DNA of 64,000 bases from Janthinobacterium sp. PC23-8 (lineage in GTDB: Bacteria > Pseudomonadota > Gammaproteobacteria > Burkholderiales > Burkholderiaceae_D): NCBI RefSeq assembly GCF_002250505.1, contig NZ_NJGY01000001.1, positions 2,008,507-2,072,506 of the forward strand, in the 5' to 3' direction. Below, piece by piece: positions 43,401-52,566 of the stretch. Position numbers and translations under genes: made by a program. The notes under the pieces are model-generated. The model saw nothing but the letters and a program-made list of their open reading frames with translations, had not been told where the DNA came from and searched no databases. Position 1 is the stretch's first letter. Each line of letters starts with the position of its first letter.

Positions 43401-45097
43401 TCGCGGTCGATCGCCACGCCGGCGTTATGCAGCGCCGGCAAAATGGTCGACAGCGACGGCACGCGGTTGGCCGAGTACAGGCGGATGGTGGTGACAGGTC
43501 CGGACTCGATGCGCACGGCCACATTGGCCGCATCGGTATTGCGCAAGATGGTGTCCAGATCGCGGTAGGCGACGGCCGGCGCGGTGGCGGCCACGTAATC
43601 GAGCGGCAAGGTGGCGCACAACTTGCGCAGGCTGGCCCGCAAGGCGACGTCGGGCACGGCGTCGGCGACGGCGGCAAAGCCATTGTGCCAGCCATCGAGC
43701 ACGCCCAGGAGCGGCTGCTCGATATCGGTTTCCAGGTCCAGCGGATAGCGCGCCGCATGGGCGATCAGGTAGACACGCGCCAGCGGGCCGTCGGCCACCA
43801 GGGTCTGCATGCTGACATGGGTGGCGCCGGAACTGGTTTTCAGGGCTTTCGCCAGGCTGGAAGCGACGCTGGCGCTGTAGCGCTCGCGCGGCAGGTAAAC
43901 CAGCACGTTCAGGTGGCGCGCATACACGTCGCGGCGCGCGAAGACCTTGGTGCGCGGCTGCTTGTACAGCGAGACGACGGCGCCGCACACCTGCACCAGC
44001 CAGTCGAGGTCCGCTTCCAGCGCTTCGGTGCGCGGCAGGGACTCGAGGATTTCACGGAATTTCTCGGCGCGGAAGCCTTGCTGGCGCACGCCGGCAAGGC
44101 TCAGCACCTTGGCCACGCGGCCGCGCGCAAACGGCAGCGCCGCCAGCGGGGTGGAATTGCCGGCGCGGGTAAACAGGCCCACAAAACAATGCTCGCCCAG
44201 GATCGTGCCTTGCGCGTCGGTGTCGCGCACGCCGATGAAATCCAACTGCTGGTCGCGGTGCAAGGTGCCGGCCACGTCGGCCTTGACGATGGACAGGGCT
44301 GATTCGCGCTTGGCCAGGGTGTCGAAGTCGCCGGGAATATTGGCCAGGCAGCTGCCGTAGACGGGGTGGCTGGTATCTTGCAGCACGCCGATGCGGCTTG
44401 GCAGGTCGCGTTCCAGTTCGCGCACGCCAGATTTGACGCGATAGTAGCCATAACCGAAGACCTCGAAGCCGCCGCTGCGCGCCCACTCCAGAAAGGCGGC
44501 CACTTCCGGGCCTTCTTCGCCCTGGGTGGCGGCCGCCACCGCCGACAGGCGCTCGCCCATGGCGGCGCTGTCGCGGCGCACCACGGCAGCGTCGCGCGCC
44601 ACCAGTTCGATCGCCGCCACCAGCGCCGCTTGCGCCTCGGGCGTGAGTTCTTCATCGAGCAGCACCAGCACATAGGACTCGAGCGGATCGCCCGACTGGC
44701 GCACCGCTTGCACGCTGCCGTCATTGGCGCGGCGCACCGGCAGCACGGTATTCATCACGCCGCGCACGGCCAGGTGCTGGCGGCGCATGGCCATCACGAT
44801 GGAGTCGACCAGATAGGGCATGTCCTGGTTCAGGATCAGCAAGGCGCTCGCCATGCCGCCACGGCCATCGGCGTAGCGCAGGGTGGCGATCTGGCAACCG
44901 TCGCCGCTGCGGGTGGCCGCTTGCGTGAAGCCGTCGACCAGCACCGGCGCCAGGCTATCGGGCGCGATATCGGCCAGGTCTTCCGTGTCGAGCGAATCGA
45001 GCCAGGCTTGCACCAGGTCGGTAACGCTCTTGCCGGCCGCGCTGGCCTGCACCAGTTGCAGCGTTTGCGTGCGCAAATCTTGTGGCGTGTGGTTCAT
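40400..45097 (-). CDS. gdhB: Large NAD-specific glutamate dehydrogenase (GDH-180 class)
   Basis: A 1565-residue protein, close to the roughly 1600 residues of the NAD-GDH first described in Streptomyces and Pseudomonas. The N-terminal ~700 residues are ACT-like and regulatory; the catalytic part starts near [20 protein letters not shown], with [15 protein letters not shown] holding the glutamate-binding Lys, and a Rossmann half with [14 protein letters not shown]. It oxidises glutamate to 2-oxoglutarate and ammonia in the cytoplasm. In P. aeruginosa the enzyme is induced and allosterically activated by arginine. Start ATG at 45097 has GGAG eight bases before. It sits inside the ast operon between astB and astE. 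Confidence 0.95.
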   Translation of the reverse strand: [1565 protein letters not shown]

Positions 45098-45213
45098 CTT
45101 GCATCTCCATGTCGGTAGTGTGTGTGCAGCGCGGCCATGCGGGCTTGTGGCTGGCCGGCCGTGCTGGTGCTGTCCAGGGGCGGCGTTGGCCCGCCCAATT
45201 CTGTTATCGGGTA

Positions 45214-46560
45214 TTACGCCAGGCTATCGTACAACCCTGGCAAGTTGAGGATGGCCGCCAGTTCTTCAAGCGCCGCGTGCACTTCCAGCGCCAGCTGAGG
45301 GTCGGCCAGATCGGACGGCTCCAGGCGGTCGCGGTAGTGTTTTTCCACCCACGCCACCAGCCTATGGTACAGCGCTTCGGTCATCAGCACACCCTGGTGC
45401 ATGGCGCGCGCCTGCGCCACGCTCAAGGCGACGCGCAAACGCAGGCAGGCCGGCCCGCCGCCATTGCGCATGCTCTGGCGCAGGTCAAAATGAATCAGCT
45501 CGTCGATCGGGGCGTCGCCGGCCACCAGGCTTTCCAGGTAGCGCGAGACGGCCTTGTTTTCCTGGCATTCCTGCGGGATCACCAGCGCCATCTTGCCGCC
45601 TTCCTTGCTCAACAGCTGGCTGTTGAACAGATAGCTCGTCACCGCGTCCTGGACCGGCACCTGGCCCGTGTCGACCCGCAGCGCGGTCAGGTCGGCACCG
45701 GCGTGCGCCACGGCGCGGCGCAGCTGCGACAAACTCGCCTCTTCGTCTGCAAACGCCTGCTCGTGATAGAACAGCACATTGCCGTTGCCGACCGCGATGA
45801 CGTCATTGTGGAACACGCCCTGGTCGATCACGTCGGGGTTCTGCTGCAGGTAGACCGTGCGTTTCGCGTCCAGCCCATGCAGGCGCGCCACCGCCTGCGA
45901 CGCCTCCAGCGTCTGGCGCGCCGGATAGCGTTTTGGCGACGGCGCCGAAGGGTCGAACTCCACCCGGCCATACACGAACAGCTCGACCGACGGCGCGCCG
46001 TGCGAGGCGCCCAGGCGCGTATGGTTGGCGGCGCCCTCGTCGCCAAACGCGGGCGTCGACGGCAGCGCGTCGTGTACGGCAAAGTGCTTTTCATCGCCAA
46101 AGATGGCGCGCAGGCTGCGCGCCGACTGCGCGTGTTCAAAAGCGCGATGCAGCTTGTTGTTCAGGTTGGCGGCCGTAAAATGCACGCGCCCGTCCCGGGT
46201 GTCGGCCGACGGGCTGACGGTGGCGGCGTTGGCGGTCCACATCGGCGAAGCGGAATAGGCGCAGGCGAGGATCACCGGCGACTCCTGGTACGCGCGCGCC
46301 AGCACGTCGGCGTCGCTGCCCGTAAAACCGATGGCGCGCAGCAGGCGAAAATTCGGCCGGTCCTGCGGCGGCAGCAAGGCCTGCGCAAAGCCGCGCGCGG
46401 CCAGCGCGCGCATCTTGGCCAGGCCCTGCAAGGCGGCCTGCTTCGGATTGGAGGCGCTTTTCACATTGTTGAACGAGGCCACGTTGCCGAACGAGAGTCC
46501 CGCGTAGTTGTGCGAGGGGCCCACCAGGCCGTCAAAATTGTATTCGCGCGTGCCGTGCAT
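45214..46560 (-). CDS. astB: Succinylarginine dihydrolase
   Basis: A 448-residue enzyme hydrolysing N2-succinylarginine to succinylornithine, carbon dioxide and two ammonia. It opens with the family's conserved [19 protein letters not shown], and the catalytic Cys372 lies in [26 protein letters not shown] is another family block. Guanidine-modifying superfamily fold. AAGGAG precedes the ATG by five bases; nine bases separate it from astD upstream and 116 from the dehydrogenase downstream. Confidence 0.96.
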   Translation of the reverse strand: MHGTREYNFDGLVGPSHNYAGLSFGNVASFNNVKSASNPKQAALQGLAKMRALAARGFAQALLPPQDRPNFRLLRAIGFTGSDADVLARAYQESPVILACAYSASPMWTANAATVSPSADTRDGRVHFTAANLNNKLHRAFEHAQSARSLRAIFGDEKHFAVHDALPSTPAFGDEGAANHTRLGASHGAPSVELFVYGRVEFDPSAPSPKRYPARQTLEASQAVARLHGLDAKRTVYLQQNPDVIDQGVFHNDVIAVGNGNVLFYHEQAFADEEASLSQLRRAVAHAGADLTALRVDTGQVPVQDAVTSYLFNSQLLSKEGGKMALVIPQECQENKAVSRYLESLVAGDAPIDELIHFDLRQSMRNGGGPACLRLRVALSVAQARAMHQGVLMTEALYHRLVAWVEKHYRDRLEPSDLADPQLALEVHAALEELAAILNLPGLYDSLA

Positions 46561-46569
46561 GGCGACTCC

Positions 46570-48060
46570 TTAAAAGTGCAAACCGGGCGACAGCCTGGCC
46601 GGCAGGGACAAGCTCGCGTTCTCGATCGAGGCGACCGGATAGGCGCAGTAATCGGCCGCGTAATAGGCGCTCGGCCGATGGTTGCCCGACTTGCCGATAC
46701 CGCCGAACGGCGCCGTGCTGGCCGCGCCCGTGGTCGGACGGTTCCAGTTGATGATGCCGGCGCGCGCGCGCCGCTGGAAGCGCTGCCACAGCGCCGCGTC
46801 GTCCGACAGCAGCGCCGCCGCCAGGCCGAACTCGGTGGCGTTGGCCACCTTCAGGGCCGCGTCAAAGTCGGCCACGCGGATCACCTGCAGCAAGGGGCCG
46901 AACCACTCTTCGTCAGCGATGCCGACGGCATCGGTGACGTCGACGATGCCGGCCGTGACAAAGCCCGCCTGCGGGTTCAGCTGGCGCATCTGCAGCAAGG
47001 TGGTGCCGCCCTTGGCGACCATGTCCATCTGCGCCTGCACCAGGCGTTTTGCCACTGCGCTTGACACCACGGGGCCCATGAATGGTTCGGGCTGGGCGTG
47101 CGAAGCGCCCAGGCCCAGCTTGCCCGCCACTTCCACCAGCCGCGCGACGAAAGCCGCACCGGCAGCGTTATCCTGCACCACCAGCCGGCGCGCGCAGGTG
47201 CAGCGCTGGCCGGCCGACACAAAGGCGGAAAAGATTGCGTGGTGCACGGCCGCGTCCACGTTCTGGATATCCCACACCACCAGCGCGTTGTTGCCGCCCA
47301 TTTCCAGCGCCAGCATCTTGCCCGGCTGACCGCCGAACTGGCGGTGCAACGAGACGCCAGTTTGGCAGGAACCCGTAAACAGCACGCCGTCGAGCATGGC
47401 GTTGGCGCCGAGGGTCACGCCGGTATCGCGCGCGCCGTTGACAAGATTGATCACGCCATCGGGCAGGCCGGCCTGCTGCCACAGCTGCACGGTCTTGATG
47501 GCCGTGCGCGGCGCATATTCGCTGGGCTTGAAGACGATGGTGTTACCGGCGATCAGGGCCGGCACGATATGGCCGTTAGGCAGGTGGCCGGGAAAATTGT
47601 ACGGGCCGAACACGCCGAACACGCCATGCGGGCGGTGGCGCAGCACCGCGTCGCCATCGGCGATGGTGCTTTGCGTGACGCCGGTGCGCGCATTGTACGA
47701 TTGCACCGAGATGTCGATCTTGTTGGCCATGGTGGCCACTTCCGTACGGGACTCCCACAGCGGCTTGCCCACTTCTTCCGAGATTAACAAGGCCAGTTCT
47801 TCGGCATGGGTCTTGAGCAGGTCGCGAAAGCGCACGCAGGTGGCGATGCGCTCGTCGACTGGCGTGTCGGCCCAGCCGTCAAAGGCGGCGCGGGCGGCCA
47901 GGCAGGCCTGTTCCACATCGCTGGCCGTGGCGGCCAGGCTGGCCCAGGTCTGGCGGCCGCTGGACGGGTCGATGGTCAGCAGTTCGGCGCCGCTGCCGGG
48001 CAACCAGGCGCCGTTGATAAAGTTCGACAGGGCGGCTGCCGCATTGAATTGTTCAGACAT
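46570..48060 (-). CDS. astD: Succinylglutamate-semialdehyde dehydrogenase
   Basis: A 496-residue NAD-dependent aldehyde dehydrogenase. Catalytic Cys287 (GQRCTCARR) and general base Glu253 (LEMGGNN) are present, with GVFGPYNFPGHLPNG at 147-163, characteristic of AstD. It converts succinylglutamate semialdehyde to succinylglutamate. The start at 48060 overlaps the aruG stop by eight bases and has GAGGAAG seven bases upstream, ruling out the longer open frame to 48141. Confidence 0.95.
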   Translation of the reverse strand: MSEQFNAAAALSNFINGAWLPGSGAELLTIDPSSGRQTWASLAATASDVEQACLAARAAFDGWADTPVDERIATCVRFRDLLKTHAEELALLISEEVGKPLWESRTEVATMANKIDISVQSYNARTGVTQSTIADGDAVLRHRPHGVFGVFGPYNFPGHLPNGHIVPALIAGNTIVFKPSEYAPRTAIKTVQLWQQAGLPDGVINLVNGARDTGVTLGANAMLDGVLFTGSCQTGVSLHRQFGGQPGKMLALEMGGNNALVVWDIQNVDAAVHHAIFSAFVSAGQRCTCARRLVVQDNAAGAAFVARLVEVAGKLGLGASHAQPEPFMGPVVSSAVAKRLVQAQMDMVAKGGTTLLQMRQLNPQAGFVTAGIVDVTDAVGIADEEWFGPLLQVIRVADFDAALKVANATEFGLAAALLSDDAALWQRFQRRARAGIINWNRPTTGAASTAPFGGIGKSGNHRPSAYYAADYCAYPVASIENASLSLPARLSPGLHF

Positions 48061-49105
48061 GGGTATGCTTCCTCGGGTTGAGTGACAGCGTGCGCACGGT
48101 GTCGCCGTGCCGGCAGCGCAGCAAGTGCAGTTCATCGTCATGCAATGCCAGCTTGCCGCCTTGCGGCATGGCGTCGGTGACGATCATGCGGAAATCTTTC
48201 AGGTCGGTGTTCGACACCAGGTAGGGCTCGGCATCGGCCGGCAGCGCGCAGGCCTGCCCGCTGCCTTGCGCTTCGAGCACGGCCGGCAGGCTGTCGCGCA
48301 TGGCGCGCAGTTCCGACACGCGCGCCTGCAGCACCGGGCCGGCGTCAAAAATATCAACGTAACCCTCGAAATGCAGGCCTTCCTGTTCCAGCAAGCGGCG
48401 CGCTGGCGCCGTGCTCAGGTGGACCTTGCCGATCACCTCTTGCGCCTCGTCGGGCAGGTAGGCCACGTACATGGGCTGGCGCGGCATCAGCTCGGCGATG
48501 AACGATTTTTTACCGAGGCTGGTCAGGTCGTCGACGTGGTGAAAATCCATCTTGAAGAAGTGGCGGCCCAGGCCTTCGTAGAACGGCGAGCTGCCGTCCT
48601 GGGCCTGGTAGCCGCGCATCTCGGCAATCAGCTTTTCCGTGAACAGATGCGGAAACTGGGCGATGAACAGGAAGCGGCTTTTCGACAGCAGCTTGCCGTT
48701 GTTGCCGCTGCGGTAATCGGGGTGCAAAAACAGCGAACACAGTTCGGTGCTGCCGGTCAGGTCGTTCGACAGGTACAGCGTTTCCATGCGCGTAAACACG
48801 TCGAGCTCGCGGCTGGAATGGACCAGGGTGCCGATGCGGTAGTTATAAAACGGCTCGTCCAGGCCGACCGCGCCCTTGATCGCGCACACGCCGGCCAGGC
48901 GGCCCGAGTCGGTATCCTCCATGACGAACATGTAGTCGCGTTTTTCGGGCGGGATGGTTTCGGCAAACGAGGCGCAGGCTACGCCCAAGCGATCACCGAG
49001 CATGGTCATGTCCGGTTTCAGGGTGGTCATGCCGGTGCCGACCTGGCTGGCCAGGCCGTACAGGGCGTCGAGATCGGAGGCGTTAATGGCGCGAACTACT
49101 AGCAT
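48053..49105 (-). CDS. aruG: Arginine/ornithine succinyltransferase, beta subunit
   Basis: A 350-residue GNAT-type enzyme subunit. MLVVRAINASDLDALYGLA at the start and the FPHLFTEKLIAEMRG block are those of AstA/AruG. With the alpha subunit it transfers succinyl from succinyl-CoA to the alpha-amino group of arginine, the first step of the pathway. GGGAG precedes the ATG at 49105. As in Pseudomonas, two homologous subunit genes lie in tandem, unlike the single astA of enterobacteria. Which of the two copies is alpha and which beta is assigned by order. Confidence 0.92.
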   Translation of the reverse strand: MLVVRAINASDLDALYGLASQVGTGMTTLKPDMTMLGDRLGVACASFAETIPPEKRDYMFVMEDTDSGRLAGVCAIKGAVGLDEPFYNYRIGTLVHSSRELDVFTRMETLYLSNDLTGSTELCSLFLHPDYRSGNNGKLLSKSRFLFIAQFPHLFTEKLIAEMRGYQAQDGSSPFYEGLGRHFFKMDFHHVDDLTSLGKKSFIAELMPRQPMYVAYLPDEAQEVIGKVHLSTAPARRLLEQEGLHFEGYVDIFDAGPVLQARVSELRAMRDSLPAVLEAQGSGQACALPADAEPYLVSNTDLKDFRMIVTDAMPQGGKLALHDDELHLLRCRHGDTVRTLSLNPRKHTHV

Positions 49106-49118
49106 GCGGTGGTCTCCC

Positions 49119-50150
49119 TTAGATGCGGACGCAGATGACGCTGTCGCCGGCGGACACCGCCAGCGCTTCGAGCAGGTCGGCGGGCAGGCCCACCGTATCT
49201 TGCGCTTCGAGCGCATCGCAGACAAACGTCACGGCGCGGAAATTGCGCTCGGCGCCCGAGGCGATCGCATAATTGACTTTCAGGCCGGTGCGGCTGGGCG
49301 TGACGCCGGCCGTCACGCGGCGCGTGATCGACCCCGTAAACGAGCGCAGCGAATTCTTGTGCGCCTGCAGGATCGGGCCGCCGTCGAAAATATCGATGTA
49401 GTCGTCGGCTTCGAAGCCTTCTTCCGTCAGCAGGTTGAAGGCCAGTTCGCCGCTCGGATGGATCTGGCCCATGGCAGCCTGTGCGTCGCCCGGCAGCAGC
49501 GGCACGTAGACCGGGTAATGCGGCATCAGTTCGACGATCAGGGTGCGGTTGCGCGCGCCGCCGATGACTTTTTCGGCATCGAGAAAATCCATCTGGAAGA
49601 ACTTGCGGCCCAGCGCATCCCAGAATGGCGACTGGCCGTTGCCATCGGTGATGCCGGCCAGCGGCACGAAAAAGCGGTCGCCGAAACGGTGCGGCGCCAG
49701 CACCGCAAACAGCAGCCGCGCGCGCGACAGCAGCGCCGCTTCCAGGCCCGCCTGTTCCATGTTGCGCACATAGAAGCCGGACAATTGCGAGTACGCCGTC
49801 AGCTCGGAACACAGGGTCAGCGCATGCACGCTGTGGCTGATGTTCAGGTCGCGCGAGACCTGCTGGATGACGTCGTTGCGAAAGGAAAAATAGGTGCCGT
49901 TCGAGCCGGCCGAGGCGAAGATGGCGGCCGTGCCGAGCAGGCTTTTGTCCGCCAGCGATTCGAGCACGAACAAATACGATTCTTCGCTGGGGATATCGAC
50001 ATGGGCGGCAAACGAGGCGATGGAGCGCTCGACGGAAGCGGCGATTTTCTCGCGCGTCTTCGGCAGGGTATGGACACCCGGCATGGTGATCGCGGCCAGC
50101 GCTTCAAGGGCTGCGATATCCGCAATTTCTACCGGACGGACAACATACAT
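49119..50150 (-). CDS. aruF: Arginine/ornithine succinyltransferase, alpha subunit
   Basis: A 343-residue paralogue of the following gene; MYVVRPVEIADIAALEALA at the start, and LGRKFFQMDFLDAEKVIGG and EEGFEADDYIDIFDGGPIL in the second half match the family. It forms the heteromeric succinyl-CoA:arginine succinyltransferase with AruG. AAGGAG is five bases before the ATG at 50150; 13 bases separate its stop from the aruG start. Ancestral tandem duplication is evident from the shared layout of the two proteins. Confidence 0.92.
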   Translation of the reverse strand: MYVVRPVEIADIAALEALAAITMPGVHTLPKTREKIAASVERSIASFAAHVDIPSEESYLFVLESLADKSLLGTAAIFASAGSNGTYFSFRNDVIQQVSRDLNISHSVHALTLCSELTAYSQLSGFYVRNMEQAGLEAALLSRARLLFAVLAPHRFGDRFFVPLAGITDGNGQSPFWDALGRKFFQMDFLDAEKVIGGARNRTLIVELMPHYPVYVPLLPGDAQAAMGQIHPSGELAFNLLTEEGFEADDYIDIFDGGPILQAHKNSLRSFTGSITRRVTAGVTPSRTGLKVNYAIASGAERNFRAVTFVCDALEAQDTVGLPADLLEALAVSAGDSVICVRI

Positions 50151-50237
50151 GGAGACTCCTTCAATGCAGGGTAAAACCAGGCCGGCCCGCGGCAAAGGCG
50201 GCGGGCCGGTGAAGAGGGCGAGGTCGCGCGCCTGGGC

Positions 50238-51479
50238 TTACGCCTTGAGCAGGCCGTCGATGCCGGCGCGCAGCAAACGGCCCGCTTCAGCGATCTGCTG
50301 GTCCGACACGATCAGCGCCGGCGCCAGGCGCACTACGTCCATGCCGGCGATCAAGACCATCAGGCCCTGCGCTTCGGCCGCCTTCTGGATGTCTTTCGCG
50401 CGGCCTTTCCAGGCGTCGCTGACGACCAGGCCCAGCAGCAAACCGCTGCCGCGCACCACCGAAAATACTTGCGGATAGTCGTTGACCAGGCCCTCCAGCA
50501 TGGCGATGGTGTTGACGCTGGCCTCTTTCACACGTGCCAGAAACGCTGGCGTATTGATCGTTTCCAGCACTTTCAACGCCACCGTGGTGGCCAGCGGGTT
50601 GCCGCCATAGGTGGTGCCGTGGGTGCCGACGTTCAGGGTTTGCGCCAGTTCCTCGGTGGTCAGCATGGCGCCGATCGGATAGCCATTGCCCAGCGCCTTG
50701 GCGGCGGTCAGGATATCGGGCGTCACGCCGTAGCCCATGTAGGCGAACAGCGCGCCGGTACGGCCCATGCCGCATTGCACTTCGTCGAAAATCAGGAGGG
50801 CGCCGGTCTTGTCGCACAGCGCGCGCAATTCTTTCAGGAATTCAGGATTGCCTGGCACCACGCCGCCTTCGCCTTGCACCGGCTCGACGATCACCGCGCA
50901 CACATCGTCACCGATGGCGGCGCGCGCCGCTTCGATATCGTTGTAGGCGATATGGTCGATCGATGGCGGCAGCGGCTCGAAGCCTTCCGTGTACTTGGAC
51001 TGGCCGCCGACGGACACCGTAAACAAGGTGCGGCCGTGGAAGGAGCTGAAGCAGGAAATGATGCGCGACTTGTGCGCGCCGAATTTGGTGTGCGCATATT
51101 TGCGCGCCAGTTTCAGCGCCGCTTCATTGGCTTCCGCGCCCGAGTTGCAGAAAAACGCGCGGTCGGCAAACGTCGCTTCGGTCAGCGCTTGCGCCAGGCG
51201 CAGCACCGGCTCGTTGGTATAGCCATTGCCCAGGTGCCACAGGGTATTGATCTGTTTGGTCAGCACCTCCACCAGCGCGGGATGGCAGTGGCCGAGGCTG
51301 TTGACGGCGATGCCCGAGGTGAAATCGAGGTAATGCTTGCCGGACTGGTCCCACAGGTCGAGGCCGGCGCCGCGCACGGGCACCATGGCGGCCGGAGCGT
51401 AAGTGGGAACGAGAACCTGATCATAGGTTTCGCGGGTGACTGGACGAGCCGTTACGGTCGAATCAAGCTTGGCATTCAT
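50238..51479 (-). CDS. astC: Succinylornithine transaminase / acetylornithine aminotransferase
   Basis: A 413-residue class III PLP aminotransferase. PLP Lys261 (AAKALGNG), Asp232 ([12 protein letters not shown]) and the [14 protein letters not shown] segment are present. In this operon it makes succinylglutamate semialdehyde from succinylornithine; the family also serves as ArgD in arginine synthesis, and dual use is common. The start at 51479 is preferred because GGGGA lies six bases before it. It is the first gene of the catabolic operon and is preceded by the regulatory sites listed below. Confidence 0.93.
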   Translation of the reverse strand: MNAKLDSTVTARPVTRETYDQVLVPTYAPAAMVPVRGAGLDLWDQSGKHYLDFTSGIAVNSLGHCHPALVEVLTKQINTLWHLGNGYTNEPVLRLAQALTEATFADRAFFCNSGAEANEAALKLARKYAHTKFGAHKSRIISCFSSFHGRTLFTVSVGGQSKYTEGFEPLPPSIDHIAYNDIEAARAAIGDDVCAVIVEPVQGEGGVVPGNPEFLKELRALCDKTGALLIFDEVQCGMGRTGALFAYMGYGVTPDILTAAKALGNGYPIGAMLTTEELAQTLNVGTHGTTYGGNPLATTVALKVLETINTPAFLARVKEASVNTIAMLEGLVNDYPQVFSVVRGSGLLLGLVVSDAWKGRAKDIQKAAEAQGLMVLIAGMDVVRLAPALIVSDQQIAEAGRLLRAGIDGLLKA

Positions 51480-51509
51480 AGCATTCCCCATCAATATGTT
51501 AGGTACTCC

Positions 51510-51528
51510 CGCAGCTACGACAGCTGCG
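51510..51528 (-). promoter_or_regulatory. Hairpin in the astC leader
   Basis: CGCAGCT and AGCTGCG are perfect 7-base inverted repeats around a five-base loop. If transcription starts near 51531, the hairpin forms at the very 5' end of the messenger and could stabilise it or bind a protein. Confidence 0.4.
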
Positions 51529-51538
51529 CGTGACCTGC

Positions 51539-51544
51539 ATTATA
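51539..51544 (-). promoter_or_regulatory. Minus 10 element of the ast promoter
   Basis: A perfect TATAAT on the minus strand. No sigma70 minus 35 hexamer is present at 16 to 18 bases, as expected for an activator-dependent promoter. The leader to the astC start would be about 52 bases. Confidence 0.5.
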
Positions 51545-51565
51545 AAAAGCGGGATGCTAAAACTC

Positions 51566-51581
51566 TTTTGAATCTGCGACA
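51566..51581 (-). promoter_or_regulatory. Candidate ArgR (AraC-type) binding half-site
   Basis: The minus strand reads TGTCGC, eight bases, then AA, the half-site consensus described for Pseudomonas ArgR. It spans roughly minus 49 to minus 34 relative to the inferred start, replacing the minus 35 element. A poorer copy (TGT at 51601-51603 with AA eight bases after its hexamer) lies one helical repeat pair, 22 bases, upstream, close to the 21-base period of known sites. Confidence 0.6.
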
Positions 51582-51621
51582 AGGATTTTCACAATTCATC
51601 ACAGGAAAACCCTAGCGGCAT

Positions 51622-52566
51622 CTAGCCTGGCGGCATCAATTTGCGTTGCCGCTCTTCGCGTGGCGTATTGCCGAACAGGGTGCCGAACGCCGTGGAAAAG
51701 TGCGATCCCGATGAAAAGCCGCACATCAGGCCGACTTGCACGATGGAATAGTGTGTATCGAGCAATAGTTGCCTTGAGCGCTGCAATCGCAACTCCAGGT
51801 AGTAGCGCGACGGCAGGCTGCCCAGGTATTGCTTGAACAAGCGTTCGAGCTGGCGCCGCGACAGGCCGACCAGGCTGGCGATATCGTCGGTTGACAGCGG
51901 TTCCTCGATATTGGTTTCCATCAAGGTCACGGCCTCGGACAGTTTCGGTTGCAGCACGCCGAAACGCGCCTGCAGGGCCACGCGCTGGCGCTCTTCCTTG
52001 CCGCGTACCTTGTCCACGCACAGCGCTTCCTTGACCAGGGCCTGGGCATCGGCGCCGAAAATGGTGTCGATCAGGGTCAGCGAAAAATCGATGCTGGCCG
52101 CGCCGCCGCAGCAGGTGATATGAGGACCGTCGATATCGAACAGGTGCGGCGTCAGGATGGCGCGCTCGGCCTTGGCCTCAGCATCGGCATACAGCGCCCA
52201 TGGCAGGGCGATGCGCACGCCGTCCATCACGCCGGCGTCGGCCAGCCACAGCACGGCCGCGCCCACGCCGCCCCAGAACGGCGCCGAGCGGCAGCGTTCG
52301 ATCACGGCGCGGCACAGTTCGGCTGGCAGCGGAGCCTCGGTTTCATCGGCCACCAGCAGCGCCAGATGCCAGTGGCCGACCTGGATAGCCGCTTGTTCGG
52401 GGGTGAGGATCTCCAGTTGCAGCGCCTGCGGGCCCAGCGCGCGCGCGCACAGGCGCAGCGGCTGCACCAGGCCGGCCCAGGTGATCGACTCGGCGTCGCC
52501 GGCATGGATCAGCAGCAAACGCAACGGTTTATCGAGGCCGATACGGGAGAGATTGGCAAAGGACAT
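51622..52566 (-). CDS. argR: GlxA/AraC-family regulator, probable ArgR of the ast operon
   Basis: A 314-residue regulator with an N-terminal DJ-1/PfpI-like ligand domain (about 15-195) and two C-terminal helix-turn-helix motifs (about 215-310: LSTDDIASLVGLSRRQLERLF and then the YSIVQVGLMCGFSSGSHFSTAF block). Pseudomonas ArgR, which activates the aru operon and the NAD-GDH gene in response to arginine, has this architecture and is unrelated to E. coli ArgR. The gene lies just upstream of astC on the same strand, with a site matching the ArgR half-site between them. The identity as ArgR is inference from architecture, position and site. Confidence 0.75.
   Translation of the reverse strand: MSFANLSRIGLDKPLRLLLIHAGDAESITWAGLVQPLRLCARALGPQALQLEILTPEQAAIQVGHWHLALLVADETEAPLPAELCRAVIERCRSAPFWGGVGAAVLWLADAGVMDGVRIALPWALYADAEAKAERAILTPHLFDIDGPHITCCGGAASIDFSLTLIDTIFGADAQALVKEALCVDKVRGKEERQRVALQARFGVLQPKLSEAVTLMETNIEEPLSTDDIASLVGLSRRQLERLFKQYLGSLPSRYYLELRLQRSRQLLLDTHYSIVQVGLMCGFSSGSHFSTAFGTLFGNTPREERQRKLMPPG

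Noticed and set aside
42167-44302. 711-codon plus-strand open frame
   Set aside because: It lies opposite the glutamate dehydrogenase gene and has the His/Gln/Arg/Ala-rich look of an antisense frame of a GC-rich gene.
45082-47064. 660-codon plus-strand open frame
   Set aside because: Antisense to astB and astD, both of which have intact family motifs; composition is that of a shadow frame.
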